In this document: in pieces, positions 54,794 to 64,000 of the stretch | How positions within the stretch are numbered: the stretch's first letter is position 1 | How the letters are laid out: each line of letters begins with the position of its first letter | Source: Ponticaulis koreensis DSM 19734 | GTDB taxonomy: Bacteria; Pseudomonadota; Alphaproteobacteria; Caulobacterales; Hyphomonadaceae | Assembly (NCBI RefSeq): GCF_000420665.1 | Contig: NZ_ATVJ01000003.1 | Coordinates: forward strand, 186,001-250,000 | Reading direction: 5' to 3' | DNA: 64,000 nt | Program-made: the position numbers and the translations under genes | Notes under the pieces: generated by a model | Seen by the model: the letters and a program-made list of their open reading frames with translations, nothing else | The model's database searches: none | What the model was told of the DNA's origin: nothing

Positions 54794-56451
54794 GCCAGAA
54801 TCTGTTCGAAGCCGAACGTACATCTCCGCTCCGTGCCCGGCTTGTGGCTGCGGGCCTTTGCTTTGCGTTTTGCGCCGTTGGCTTGCAGGGCGCAGTTGTT
54901 GCGTTAGCTGGAAGTGATAGCGCCACTACGCGCGTTGCCAGCTCGTCTCGCGATGCTGTCAGCACGCGGCGCGCAGAGATTGTTGACCGCAATGGCGAGC
55001 GTCTTGCGACGTCCGTTTCTGTTTACTCGCTTTATGCCGATCCGAGCGCGATCTGGAATGCCCATGATGTAGCAGCAGGTCTCGTGTCCATCCTCCCAGA
55101 CCTTGATTACGACACCATTCTCGCGCGCCTCTCTGATGAGGGCCGGCGTTTCGTCTGGCTGAAACGAGGTCTCACGCCAAACCAGCGTCAGGCTGTGTTT
55201 GATCTTGGCTTTGAGGCGCTGGGCTTTCGCGAGGAGACGCGCCGTTTCTACCCGCAGCGCAGCCTGGCATCTCACATTCTCGGTTTCACCGATGTCGACG
55301 GCAACGGGATTTCAGGCATCGAGTATGCGCTGAATGATCGCCTTACCAGCACTGACGAGCCGCTCCAGCTGACCATTGATGTTGGTATTCAGTATAGTCT
55401 CGAAGTCGAGCTGAGCGCGGCGGCCGTTCGCACAAATGCTGAGGGCGGCGCTGGCGTCGTGCTGGACGCGCGTACGGGTGAAGTGCTCGCCATGGCGTCC
55501 TGGCCGATGTATGACGCGAACCGTCCGCAGGATGCTGATGATGTTGCGCGTTTCAACCGCGCATCCTCCGGCGTTTACGAGCTGGGCTCGGTGTTCAAGC
55601 CGTTCACGATTGCCGCCGGCATCGACCTTGGCGAAGTGACGCTTCGCGAAACCTTCGATGTGCGCAATCCGATCCGTATCGGCTCTGACGCAATTCATGA
55701 CGATCACCCGCTCCACAATGCACGCAGTGCTGATCTGACCACCATTCTGGCCCAGTCTTCCAATATCGGTACGGTTCAGGTGGCAGGCCGGATCGGGCCG
55801 GAGCGTCAGGTGCGCTTCCTTGAGTCACTTGGCCTGTTCGATGCCTCTCCGGTCGAACTTGGTTCGGCTGCGCCGCTTCTTCCCGAGTATTGGTCTGAAG
55901 TGACTTATGCGACGGCGAGCTTCGGTCATGGCATTGCAGTCTCTCCGATGTCGTTTGCCTCTGCGTTTGCGACCTTCGCAAATGATGGCGAATATCTTGC
56001 GCCAACCATTCTGATGGAAGGTGACCCGCTGGCCGCGCCTCGTGAGCCGCGCCGCGTTATGTCTGCGCCAACCGCGCAGGTCGTTGTCGAGATGATGCGC
56101 ACAGCCGTTACTGAGGGCACAGGCCGCAATGCTGACGTCGTTGGCTACCGCGTTGCCGGTAAGACAGGTACTGCCGAAAAACCTGCTGCTGGCGGATATG
56201 ATGACGACCGGAATGTGACGTCATTCTCCGCTGTGTTTCCCGCAGATGACCCGAATTATGTCGTATTGATCGTGCTGGATGAGCCTACCAATGAGGCAGG
56301 TCAGGCCATCTCTGCTGCTTTCGCGTCTGCCCCGGCAGTCGGAAATGTGATTGAACGCATCGCGCCGATTCTGGATGTGATGCCGAACTTCGAAGACATC
56401 AGACCGTCTGGACCGCCGGTGCGTATGATTGCAGACAGGAGGTCACTGTGA
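54790..56451 (+). CDS. ftsI: Penicillin-binding protein 3, peptidoglycan transpeptidase FtsI
   Basis: A 553-residue class B PBP. Membrane helix at residues about 20-40 (AAGLCFAFCAVGLQGAVVAL), dimerisation domain with EIVDRNGERLATSV, then the transpeptidase motifs SVFK (in ELGSVFKPFT), SSN (AQSSNIGT) and KTGT (VAGKTGTAEK). It cross-links septal peptidoglycan with FtsW. The start is the ATG overlapping the ftsL stop; a TTG five codons earlier is unlikely. GTGA overlap with murE. Confidence 0.96.
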   Translation: MSQNLFEAERTSPLRARLVAAGLCFAFCAVGLQGAVVALAGSDSATTRVASSSRDAVSTRRAEIVDRNGERLATSVSVYSLYADPSAIWNAHDVAAGLVSILPDLDYDTILARLSDEGRRFVWLKRGLTPNQRQAVFDLGFEALGFREETRRFYPQRSLASHILGFTDVDGNGISGIEYALNDRLTSTDEPLQLTIDVGIQYSLEVELSAAAVRTNAEGGAGVVLDARTGEVLAMASWPMYDANRPQDADDVARFNRASSGVYELGSVFKPFTIAAGIDLGEVTLRETFDVRNPIRIGSDAIHDDHPLHNARSADLTTILAQSSNIGTVQVAGRIGPERQVRFLESLGLFDASPVELGSAAPLLPEYWSEVTYATASFGHGIAVSPMSFASAFATFANDGEYLAPTILMEGDPLAAPREPRRVMSAPTAQVVVEMMRTAVTEGTGRNADVVGYRVAGKTGTAEKPAAGGYDDDRNVTSFSAVFPADDPNYVVLIVLDEPTNEAGQAISAAFASAPAVGNVIERIAPILDVMPNFEDIRPSGPPVRMIADRRSL

Positions 56452-57881
56452 AGCTGAAGGATCTGTTCGAGGGGCAGAACATCTCAGCAGACGCTGATGT
56501 TAAAGGACTGACGGCCGATTCCCGCAAAGTGGAGGAAGGCTTTGTCTTTGCTGCTCTTCAGGGTGTTGCCCGTGATGGCCGCGAGTTTATTCCGATGGCG
56601 CTTGAGAAAGGCGCTGCGGCTATTCTCTGTGGCGGGCCTGCGGAAACAGGCGACGCTGCGCTTGTGACTGCCGAGGAGCCGCGTCAGGCGCTCGCATATG
56701 CAAGCGCGAAATTCTATCCGCGCCAGCCTGAGAATGTCGTCGCCGTGACCGGCACGAATGGCAAAAGCTCCACAGTGGATTTTCTCCGCCAGATCTGGGC
56801 GCATGCAGGCATGAAAGCCGCAAGCATGGGCACGCTTGGCGCGGTTGGTCCGAACGGTCATATCGATCTTGGCCATACGACGCCTGATCCGGTGATGATC
56901 CACGAAACGCTGGACACGCTGGCAGGTGAGGGCGTGACGCATGCCGCAATGGAGGCGTCCTCTCACGGTCTCGTTCAGTACCGCCTTGATGGGGTGAAGC
57001 TGGCCGCCGTTGCGTTCACGAACCTAACGCAGGACCATCTCGACTATCATGCGGACTTCAACGATTACCGCTCTGCGAAGCTGCGTTTGTTCTCCCAGCT
57101 GGCGCCTGTAGGTGCGCTCGCGATTGTAAACGCTGACAGCCCGGAAACGCCTGTGTTCGAAGACGCTGCGCGTGAGGCAGGTCTGAACCTGTTTTCTGTT
57201 GGCTGGCGTGGCGCAGACCTGAAAATTCGTGAGCTTAGCCCACGTGCGACAGGTCAGGTGATGGACGTGCTCTATCAGGGCAATGCGTACGATGTGCATC
57301 TGCCTTTGATTGGCGAGTTTCAGGCGCTCAATGCGCTCACAGCCGCAGGTCTCGCGATTGGTCTTGGTCTCGCTCCGGAAGCGGTGTTCGAGGCTATGGC
57401 CACGCTGACGACGGTTAAAGGCCGCCTTGAGCTGGTCGGCGAAAAGTCTGGCGGAGGCGCAGTTTTTGTTGACTATGCGCATACGCCGGATGGTCTTGAC
57501 GTGCTTCTCCGCGCTGCACGTCCGCACACAGCCGGTCGTCTCATTCTGGTATTTGGCTGCGGCGGTGATCGCGATCCATACAAACGTCCGATGATGGGCG
57601 AGATCGCTGCAAAGCATGCCGACGTCGTCATCGTGACAGACGATAACCCGCGCACTGAAGACGCCGCGTCTATTCGCTCCTCCATCATGACGGCGTGCCC
57701 CGAAGCGACTGAGATCGCTGACCGGGCTGCGGCCATTCAAGCCGGTATTGCTCAACTGAAAGCGGGCGACACGCTGCTTATCGCAGGCAAGGGACACGAG
57801 ACCGGTCAGATTATTGGCGCTGAAGTCCTTCCATTCTCGGATCAGGATACAGCTGCTCAGGCTCTGGAGAGCGCCGCATGA
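56448..57881 (+). CDS. murE: UDP-MurNAc-L-Ala-D-Glu:meso-diaminopimelate ligase MurE
   Basis: A 477-residue Mur ligase: VAVTGTNGKSSTVDFLRQIW (ATP P-loop), VTHAAMEASSHGLVQYR, NLTQDHLDYH, and VIVTDDNPRTED. The DNPR motif is specific for meso-diaminopimelate, so the peptidoglycan stem third residue is mDAP. GTG start in the GTGA overlap with ftsI; ATGA overlap with murF. Confidence 0.97.
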   Translation: MKLKDLFEGQNISADADVKGLTADSRKVEEGFVFAALQGVARDGREFIPMALEKGAAAILCGGPAETGDAALVTAEEPRQALAYASAKFYPRQPENVVAVTGTNGKSSTVDFLRQIWAHAGMKAASMGTLGAVGPNGHIDLGHTTPDPVMIHETLDTLAGEGVTHAAMEASSHGLVQYRLDGVKLAAVAFTNLTQDHLDYHADFNDYRSAKLRLFSQLAPVGALAIVNADSPETPVFEDAAREAGLNLFSVGWRGADLKIRELSPRATGQVMDVLYQGNAYDVHLPLIGEFQALNALTAAGLAIGLGLAPEAVFEAMATLTTVKGRLELVGEKSGGGAVFVDYAHTPDGLDVLLRAARPHTAGRLILVFGCGGDRDPYKRPMMGEIAAKHADVVIVTDDNPRTEDAASIRSSIMTACPEATEIADRAAAIQAGIAQLKAGDTLLIAGKGHETGQIIGAEVLPFSDQDTAAQALESAA

Positions 57882-59290
57882 CAAAGCCACTCTGGACCTC
57901 CGAAGAGGCTGCCAAAGCAACGGGTTGCCGGGCCGTTGGCCGCTGGGCGATTTGTGGTCTGTCCATTGATACTCGTAGCATCCAGCCAGGCGACATGTTC
58001 GTTGCGCTGAAAGATGTGCGTGACGGACATGACTTTGTGCCTAACGCCTATGAGGCGGGTGCAGGTGCGTGTCTGGTGTCACGTCCGATTGAAGATGTGC
58101 CAGCGCTACAGGTAGATGACACGCTGACAGCGCTTGAAGCCATGGGACGGGCCGCGCGTGCGCGCACGGATGCTTTCTGCTGCGCGATTACAGGGTCAGT
58201 TGGCAAAACCAGCGTGAAGGAAATGCTGGCGCAGATTTTCCGCGCTTTCGGTCCTGCGCATTGGTCCGTCAAATCCTTCAACAATCATTGGGGCGTGCCA
58301 CTGACGCTCGCGCGTATGCCGCAGGACACGACACGCGCTGTGTTCGAGATTGGCATGAATACGCCAGGCGAGATTGAACCTCGCTCTGAAATGGTTCGCC
58401 CGCATGCGGCACTGATCACCAAGATTGCACCAGCTCACCTTGAGGGCATGGGCTCTGAAGATGCTGTTGCACTGGAAAAGTCTGCCATCTTCGCGGGCCT
58501 TGAGTCGGGCGGCTACGCGATCCTGCCACTCGGGGACAATTTCTACGAATTCCTCCGCGGCAAAGCTGCTGAATATGCGCCGGACGCTAAAATTCTGACG
58601 TTCGGCACTGAAGGTAGTCAGGCCTTCGTAACGGATTACGAGACAGATGGTGTGTCCTCACGGTTCACCCTCGAAGTGCTTGGCGAGACGGTAGATGTCT
58701 CCGTCGATGCCGTGGGCGAGCATTGGGGGCAGAATGTTGCTGCCGCTCTCCTCATGGCCAATTGTTCCGGCCTTGGCGTTCTTGAGGCGGCAAAAGCCCT
58801 GAACGGCTATGCGCCACCTGAAGGGCGGGGTAATGCTGAATGGCTGAACCTCGAGGGTGAAGGCCGCGCCTTGATGGTTGATGACGCTTACAATGCAAAC
58901 CCTGAAAGCATGCGCGCTGCGCTCGCCGGTTTCGCAATGCGTCCTGCGAAACGCAAACTAATTGCACTTGGTGAGATGAAAGAGCTTGGCCCAGATGCCG
59001 ACGCACTTCATGCAGGCCTCGCACCCGAAATTCTGGCCTGTGAGCCAGCGCGGGTTTTCCTCTCGGGTCAAGGCATAAAGCCGCTTGTAAAAGCGCTCGA
59101 CGGGAAGGTGGAAGTTAGCTGGGCATCGAAAGCCGGCGATCTCCATGAAATGGTTAATAAGTCGTTAATAAATGGCGATGCGCTCTTGATCAAAGGCTCG
59201 AATGCTTCCGGAATGGGAACATTAGCCGGAGCGCTTCGACGCTTCAGCGCGCAGAATAACGATACCTCAAAGGGCGCCGGGGAAGAGTAA
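57878..59290 (+). CDS. murF: UDP-MurNAc-tripeptide:D-alanyl-D-alanine ligase MurF
   Basis: A 470-residue Mur ligase adding D-Ala-D-Ala: [34 protein letters not shown] (P-loop), [15 protein letters not shown], and [16 protein letters not shown]. Cytosolic step before MraY. Its TAA shares the final base with the mraY ATG (TAATG). Confidence 0.97.
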   Translation: MTKPLWTSEEAAKATGCRAVGRWAICGLSIDTRSIQPGDMFVALKDVRDGHDFVPNAYEAGAGACLVSRPIEDVPALQVDDTLTALEAMGRAARARTDAFCCAITGSVGKTSVKEMLAQIFRAFGPAHWSVKSFNNHWGVPLTLARMPQDTTRAVFEIGMNTPGEIEPRSEMVRPHAALITKIAPAHLEGMGSEDAVALEKSAIFAGLESGGYAILPLGDNFYEFLRGKAAEYAPDAKILTFGTEGSQAFVTDYETDGVSSRFTLEVLGETVDVSVDAVGEHWGQNVAAALLMANCSGLGVLEAAKALNGYAPPEGRGNAEWLNLEGEGRALMVDDAYNANPESMRAALAGFAMRPAKRKLIALGEMKELGPDADALHAGLAPEILACEPARVFLSGQGIKPLVKALDGKVEVSWASKAGDLHEMVNKSLINGDALLIKGSNASGMGTLAGALRRFSAQNNDTSKGAGEE

Positions 59291-60444
59291 TGCTGTACGA
59301 AATTTTATCAATGTATACAGAAGACTACTCATTTATGAACGTGATGAACTACGTCACTTTCCGGACAGGGCTTGCCTTTGCGACGGCGTTTATTCTCTGC
59401 CTCATTATGGGCGCGCCAATGATTAACTGGCTGCGCAAGCGTCAAAAAAAGGGCCAGCCAATCCGAGAAGATGGTCCGGAAAGTCATTTGCTGACGAAAA
59501 AAGGCACGCCAACTATGGGTGGCTTTCTAATTCTAATGGGCATTTCAGTCGGCACGCTTCTCTGGGCGGATTTATCTAACGAATATATCTGGATCGTACT
59601 GTTCGTGACGGTCGGCTACGGCCTGATTGGCTTCCTGGATGACTTCACGAAAGTCACCAAAGGCCATGCCGGTGGTCTTTCCGGCAAGGCGCGTCTCTTC
59701 GCCGAGTTTGTGATTGCGATTGTTGCGGTGGTCTGGGTGGCCCGTTACGCGCCAATCGCTGCGGGCCAGTCTGCACTTGAACGCGAAGCTGCGAACCTGC
59801 TGCCTGTGCTGATCCCTGAAAACTTCGAGACATCTCTGACCATTCCGTTCTTCAAAGACGTTCTGATCAATCTGACGATCTATGGCTTTGCGATTTTCGG
59901 CGCGTTTGTTGTTGTGGGCGCAGCCAACTCTGTGAACCTGACGGATGGCCTTGATGGCCTTGCGATTGTGCCGGTCATGGTTGCAGGCGGCACGTTCGCG
60001 TTGATCGCTTATATCTGCGGAACGCCGCGCTATGCCGATTATCTTTATCTGATCAACACGCCGGGTACGTCTGAGCTGACTGTGCTGTTCGGTGCGCTGT
60101 TTGGCTCAGGCCTCGGCTTCCTCTGGTACAACGCGCCGCCTGCGAAAGTCTTCATGGGCGATACAGGTTCACTCGCGCTGGGCGGCATGGTCGGCACGGT
60201 TGCTGTCTGCACCAAGCACGAGATCGTTCTTGCAATTGTTGGCGGCATTTTCGTCATGGAGGCTCTCTCCGTATTCGTACAGGTGGGCAGCTATAAGCTG
60301 ACCGGTAAGCGCGTTTTCCGTATGGCGCCGATCCACCACCACTTCGAAAAAGCGGGCTGGGCTGAATCCACCGTCGTGATCCGCTTCTGGATCATATCCG
60401 TAGTTCTGGCCCTTATCGGCCTTGCGACACTCAAGCTGAGATAG
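59290..60444 (+). CDS. mraY: Phospho-N-acetylmuramoyl-pentapeptide transferase MraY
   Basis: A 384-residue inner membrane enzyme with about ten helices that links MurNAc-pentapeptide to undecaprenyl phosphate (lipid I). Landmarks: [56 protein letters not shown] and [18 protein letters not shown] overlap with murF; 12 bases before murD. Confidence 0.97.
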   Translation: MLYEILSMYTEDYSFMNVMNYVTFRTGLAFATAFILCLIMGAPMINWLRKRQKKGQPIREDGPESHLLTKKGTPTMGGFLILMGISVGTLLWADLSNEYIWIVLFVTVGYGLIGFLDDFTKVTKGHAGGLSGKARLFAEFVIAIVAVVWVARYAPIAAGQSALEREAANLLPVLIPENFETSLTIPFFKDVLINLTIYGFAIFGAFVVVGAANSVNLTDGLDGLAIVPVMVAGGTFALIAYICGTPRYADYLYLINTPGTSELTVLFGALFGSGLGFLWYNAPPAKVFMGDTGSLALGGMVGTVAVCTKHEIVLAIVGGIFVMEALSVFVQVGSYKLTGKRVFRMAPIHHHFEKAGWAESTVVIRFWIISVVLALIGLATLKLR

Positions 60445-60456
60445 AGGTCTGATCAG

Positions 60457-61878
60457 GTGATCCCTATTCGTGAATTCGCAGGACAGTATGTCGCCGTATT
60501 CGGTCTGGGCCGCACAGGCCTTGCGACCGTGCGCGCGCTGCAGGCTGGCGGTGCAAAGGTTCACGCATGGGATGACAATCCGGTTGCGCGTGAGCGGGCG
60601 ACCGAGCAGGGCTTCGATCTTGTAGATATCAATAAGCGCGACTGGCAGCAGTATTCTGCGCTGGTTCTGTCGCCGGGCATTCCATACCGCTATCCGGAGC
60701 CGCACCGTCTGGTTCAGATGGCCAGAATGGTTGGCGTTGAAGTTATCGGAGACATGGAATTGTTTGCCCGCGCGGTGAATGCCATGCCGGAACACTCACG
60801 TCCGAAGATCATCGGCGTCACCGGAACGAACGGTAAGTCCACGACAACGTCTCTCATCGGCCATGTGCTTAAGAAGGCGGGTAAGGACGTACGCGTCGGC
60901 GGCAATATCGGAATTGGCGTTCTGGACATGGCGCCGCTTCATGCGAACGCCGTCTATGTGCTTGAGCTGTCATCTTATCAGCTTGATCTGTGTGAAAGCC
61001 TGAAATGCGATGTAGCGGTGCTGCTCAATGTGACGCCGGACCATCTGGAACGTCATGGAGGCATGCAGGGCTATATCAACGCCAAGACCCGTATTTTCGA
61101 TAACCAGTCAGAAAAAGATCTCGCCGTCATCGGTATGGACACCATGCCGACGCAGATCCTGATGGCTAAAATGGCGGCCAAGCGTCACCAGCGCTGCGTG
61201 GGCGTCTCTTCCACCTATGCGCTTGGTCGCGGTGTAAGCGCTGTCCATGGTCGTCTGTTTGATAGCCAGAGCGGCCGCGCCATGATGATTGGTGACCTAA
61301 GCAAAATTCAAACTCTGCCGGGCGCGCACAACCATCAGAATGCCGCTGCAGCTTATGCGGCCTGCCGCGGTGTGGGCGTGGATGCGACCGTGATCATGGA
61401 GGCGATGGCGACCTTTCCGGGCCTCGCGCACCGTCAGGAAGTTGTCGGCAAAGTTGGCGGCGTAACCTTCGTGAACGATTCCAAAGCCACGAATGGTCAG
61501 GCGGCTGTTCAGGCGTTGAAAAGCTATCCGAAAGTCTACTGGATTGGCGGCGGTGTGGCCAAGTCTGATGGCCTTGCGGATGTCCGCCCGTTCTATGGCC
61601 ACATCACGAAAGCTTACCTGATCGGTGAGGCGCAGAAGCAGTTTTCCCGCGAGCTGAGCGATGATGTTCCGCACATGAATTGTGGCACACTCAAGCGCGC
61701 TGTTGCCGAAGCCATGCATGATGCAGCGAACTCAGGTGATGAAGACCCTATCGTTCTTCTGTCGCCAGCTTGTGCCAGCTTTGACCAGTTCAAGGATTTC
61801 GAAGCGCGCGGCGATGAATTCAAAGAGCTCGTCCATGGCCTGATGAGCGATACTGAAAGACTTCGGGCAACGGTATGA
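60457..61878 (+). CDS. murD: UDP-N-acetylmuramoylalanine:D-glutamate ligase MurD
   Basis: A 473-residue Mur ligase: VFGLGRTGLATVRALQAGGAKV (N-terminal UDP-binding Rossmann domain), IIGVTGTNGKSTTTSLIGHVL (P-loop), VLELSSYQLD, NVTPDHLERHG and FVNDSKATN. It adds D-Glu to UDP-MurNAc-L-Ala. GTG start behind GATCAGGTG; ATGA overlap with ftsW. Confidence 0.97.
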   Translation: MIPIREFAGQYVAVFGLGRTGLATVRALQAGGAKVHAWDDNPVARERATEQGFDLVDINKRDWQQYSALVLSPGIPYRYPEPHRLVQMARMVGVEVIGDMELFARAVNAMPEHSRPKIIGVTGTNGKSTTTSLIGHVLKKAGKDVRVGGNIGIGVLDMAPLHANAVYVLELSSYQLDLCESLKCDVAVLLNVTPDHLERHGGMQGYINAKTRIFDNQSEKDLAVIGMDTMPTQILMAKMAAKRHQRCVGVSSTYALGRGVSAVHGRLFDSQSGRAMMIGDLSKIQTLPGAHNHQNAAAAYAACRGVGVDATVIMEAMATFPGLAHRQEVVGKVGGVTFVNDSKATNGQAAVQALKSYPKVYWIGGGVAKSDGLADVRPFYGHITKAYLIGEAQKQFSRELSDDVPHMNCGTLKRAVAEAMHDAANSGDEDPIVLLSPACASFDQFKDFEARGDEFKELVHGLMSDTERLRATV

Positions 61879-63002
61879 CGACACTCGCACGTTCTGACAC
61901 ATCCATGTTGGCAGAATGGTGGCGCACGGTGGATCACGGCATCATCATTGGCGCCATGGTTCTGCTGGCTTGCGGTATGCTGTTGTCATTGGCTGCAGGG
62001 CCGACAGCCGCAGAGCGTATCGGTTACAACAACACCTTCCACTTCGTGTTTCGGCACGCTGGGTTCGTCGTTGGCGCGATTATCATCATGCTGGCCTCGT
62101 CCATGCTGACAGAGAGCTGGGCACGGCGTCTCGCCCTGCTGATATTCATCGGTGCGTTTCTGCTGATGGCAGTGCTTTTGGTGATCGGGCACGAAGTTAA
62201 AGGCAGTCAACGCTGGATCAGTCTGGGAGGCTTCTCCATACAGCCTTCCGAGTTTGTGAAGCCTGCGCTGATCGTGCTGGCCTCTTGGTTGCTGGCGCAG
62301 CGTCAGCGCCTTAAGACCGTGCCGTGGGAGGTTCTGACCTTCTTCCTGTTTGCGCCGACGGTTGGCCTGCTGCTGCTTCAGCCTGACGTTGGACAAACGG
62401 CGCTTCTGACGGCGGCCTTCCTCGTTGCGTTCTTCGTGTCCGGCCTGCCGCTGATCTGGGCTGCTGCCTTTGGTGTGGGCGGTGTGCTGACAGGGCTCGG
62501 ACTTTATTTCTCGTTCGAACATGTGCGGTACCGCATTCAGAGTTTCCTCAATCCGAATGAGGCGAGCTATCAGCTTGATCAGGCGCATGAAGCCATTGCG
62601 CGAGGCGGTTTGCTTGGTGTTGGCCCGGGCGAGGGACGTATCAAGGAGGACCTTCCTGATCCGCATACCGATTTCATCTACTCGGTCGCAGGTGAGGAGT
62701 TCGGCTATATCGCCTGTCTTGGCTTGCTCATCATTTTCGCTGTAATCGCGCTTCGCGGCGTGATGGCAGCGTCCCGCAGAGCTGACCCATATCCGCGTGC
62801 AGCAGGCACGGCGCTCTTCTTCATGTTCGGCCTGCAAGCCGTCATCAATGTGGGCGTGAATGTTGGTATGCTGCCAACCAAGGGAATGACGCTGCCATTC
62901 ATCAGTTATGGTGGGTCCTCAATGATCGGCACGGCGCTCACACTTGGCCTCGGCCTTGCGTTGACCCGTAAAAGGGCTGAATTTCACCCCGGAATTAAGT
63001 AA
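61875..63002 (+). CDS. ftsW: Septal peptidoglycan polymerase FtsW
   Basis: A 375-residue SEDS-family glycosyltransferase with about ten membrane helices: GSQRWISLGGFSIQPSEFVKPALIV, LLQPDVGQTALL, PDPHTDFIYSVAGEEFG, and a late MTLPFISYGGSSMIG. With FtsI it polymerises lipid II at the septum. 36 bases separate it from murG. Confidence 0.97.
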   Translation: MTTLARSDTSMLAEWWRTVDHGIIIGAMVLLACGMLLSLAAGPTAAERIGYNNTFHFVFRHAGFVVGAIIIMLASSMLTESWARRLALLIFIGAFLLMAVLLVIGHEVKGSQRWISLGGFSIQPSEFVKPALIVLASWLLAQRQRLKTVPWEVLTFFLFAPTVGLLLLQPDVGQTALLTAAFLVAFFVSGLPLIWAAAFGVGGVLTGLGLYFSFEHVRYRIQSFLNPNEASYQLDQAHEAIARGGLLGVGPGEGRIKEDLPDPHTDFIYSVAGEEFGYIACLGLLIIFAVIALRGVMAASRRADPYPRAAGTALFFMFGLQAVINVGVNVGMLPTKGMTLPFISYGGSSMIGTALTLGLGLALTRKRAEFHPGIK

Positions 63003-63038
63003 CCGTTTCGGCCAGAGACACGGCTGAAGGAGTATCTC

Positions 63039-64000
63039 ATGTCAAATGCGCCACTCGTTGTGATTGGAGCCGGAGGCACTGGTGGCCATATGTTTCCGGC
63101 ATCAGCCTTTGCTGCGGAAATGAAACAGCGTGGCTGGCGCGTGGGGCTTATGACCGATGAGCGCGGCCAGCGCTACACGGATGGTTTTCCGGCTGACTGG
63201 ATCATCAATGTGAAGGCGGCGACGTTCGCCAGCAAACGACCGGACAAGCTGATTGCTTCCGGCCTTAAAATCCTCGCCGGCATCAAAGAGGCACAAGCCA
63301 AACTCAAAACCGAGCAGGCAAGCCTCGTGGCAGGCTTTGGTGGCTATCCAGCCTTTCCGGCTCTCGCAGCGGCTAGCCGCGAAGGTGTACCGATCATCAT
63401 CCACGAACAGAATGCGGTGCTTGGCCGTGTGAACCGTGTTTTCGCGAAGACGGCTAAGGTCGTCGCCTGCGGGTTTGACCGGCTGGATCGTCTGCCAAAG
63501 GCCGCAGAGAAGAATAAGCGCGTGGTCGGTAATCCGGTTCGCGGGCCAATCCTCGCCGTACGTGACGAGCCATATCCTGCAGCGGGCAGCGATGCGCCGC
63601 TCCAGCTTCTAGTCATCGGGGGAAGTCAGGGCGCGCGGCTGTTCGGCGAGGTTATTCCTGCTGCCGTGTGTGCGTTGCCAGACGATATTCGCAGCCGGTT
63701 GAAGATCGTTCAGCAAGTGCGTGAAGAGCAGATTGAGGCCGTGCGCGCCCTCTACGCCGAAGCGGGCGTAAATAGCGAGCTGGCGCCGTTCTTCTCCAAT
63801 ATGCCGGAACTCTTAAGCGGATCGCATATGGTGATGTCGCGCTCTGGCGCCTCAAGTGTGACCGAGCTTGCAGTCGTAGGCCGCCCGAGCCTGCTCATCC
63901 CTCTGGCGATTGCCATGGATGATCACCAGACCGGCAATGCAGAAACACTTCGTGACGCAGGCGGAGCCGATGTGCTGTCGGAAGGTGAGTTCACGCCTGA
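63039..64000 (+). CDS. murG: UDP-GlcNAc:undecaprenyl-pyrophosphoryl-MurNAc transferase MurG (5' part)
   Basis: The first 320 residues are present before the right edge. GAGGTGGHMFPASAFA (glycine-rich N-terminal loop), GFGGYPAFPALAA, IIIHEQNAVLGRVNRVF, VIGGSQGARLFGEVIP and MSRSGASSVTELAVVGRPSLLIP are MurG signatures. It converts lipid I to lipid II on the cytoplasmic face. ATG with GAAGGAG 9 bases upstream. Confidence 0.97.
   Translation, partial: MSNAPLVVIGAGGTGGHMFPASAFAAEMKQRGWRVGLMTDERGQRYTDGFPADWIINVKAATFASKRPDKLIASGLKILAGIKEAQAKLKTEQASLVAGFGGYPAFPALAAASREGVPIIIHEQNAVLGRVNRVFAKTAKVVACGFDRLDRLPKAAEKNKRVVGNPVRGPILAVRDEPYPAAGSDAPLQLLVIGGSQGARLFGEVIPAAVCALPDDIRSRLKIVQQVREEQIEAVRALYAEAGVNSELAPFFSNMPELLSGSHMVMSRSGASSVTELAVVGRPSLLIPLAIAMDDHQTGNAETLRDAGGADVLSEGEFTP

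Overview
The window is a chromosomal segment of an alphaproteobacterium, most likely a marine or aquatic member of the Hyphomonadaceae/Caulobacterales group. This placement is inferred from gene content rather than a marker phylogeny. The supports are a DnaG primase whose zinc-finger cysteines are replaced as in other alphaproteobacteria, a long acidic RpoD, a complete NepR/PhyR/EcfG general stress response module with its sensor kinase, DUF1289 and TIGR02281 genes, and the DUF4129-DUF4350-MoxR-DUF58-SpoIIM-RDD operon. No prophage, insertion sequence, CRISPR array, tRNA or rRNA gene was recognised. Coding density is high and most neighbouring genes overlap by 1 to 4 bases.

Layout. 1-2.8 kb: the 3' end of an adenine deaminase gene, a VOC protein, a PNPOx-fold flavoprotein and an acyltransferase. 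2.9-6.8 kb: dnaG-rpoD, closed by a strong terminator. 6.8-15.3 kb: an accessory-looking stretch with a UDG-like gene lacking a Shine-Dalgarno, a membrane protein, a transglutaminase, a coniferyl-type aldehyde dehydrogenase, a flagellin carrying ten tandem octapeptide repeats, an LRAT/NlpC-like protein, a thioredoxin-fold lipoprotein, two tandem DUF3775 paralogues and an aldo/keto reductase. 15.3-21 kb: two zinc metallopeptidases, YjbQ, a sirtuin, free-methionine-sulfoxide reductase and a SPOR protein. 21.2-27.2 kb: the MoxR/DUF58 membrane operon. 27.3-39 kb: mixed metabolism, with a DMT transporter, a peptidoglycan amidase, a B3-type metallo-beta-lactamase-like lipoprotein, a crotonase, a paired acyl-CoA dehydrogenase operon, cobT, tauE-like and dusA.

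39-50 kb is a general stress response neighbourhood. nepR-ecfG-sensor kinase diverges from phyR. Around them, six genes or operons are preceded by exact matches to the EcfG promoter (GGAAC, 16 nt, CGTT), and two or three more have near matches. The controlled genes encode small membrane proteins, acidic helical proteins, lipoproteins, ExoD, a lipid-kinase-like protein with a phosphoesterase, and a MlaC-like protein, so the output looks aimed at the envelope. An ATP-grasp/class-I-amidotransferase fusion of unknown product lies inside this block.

50.4-52.2 kb holds a PiT-like permease and a MarR regulator. 52.26-52.63 kb is the RNase P RNA gene. A 395-base leader with 10-nt-phased GGG boxes (candidate MraZ operators) precedes the division and cell wall cluster mraZ-rsmH-ftsL-ftsI-murE-murF-mraY-murD-ftsW-murG, which runs off the right edge. 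The most unusual items are the octapeptide-repeat flagellin, the clustered EcfG regulon, the ATP-grasp/amidotransferase fusion, and two hairpins that appear to occlude ribosome binding sites.
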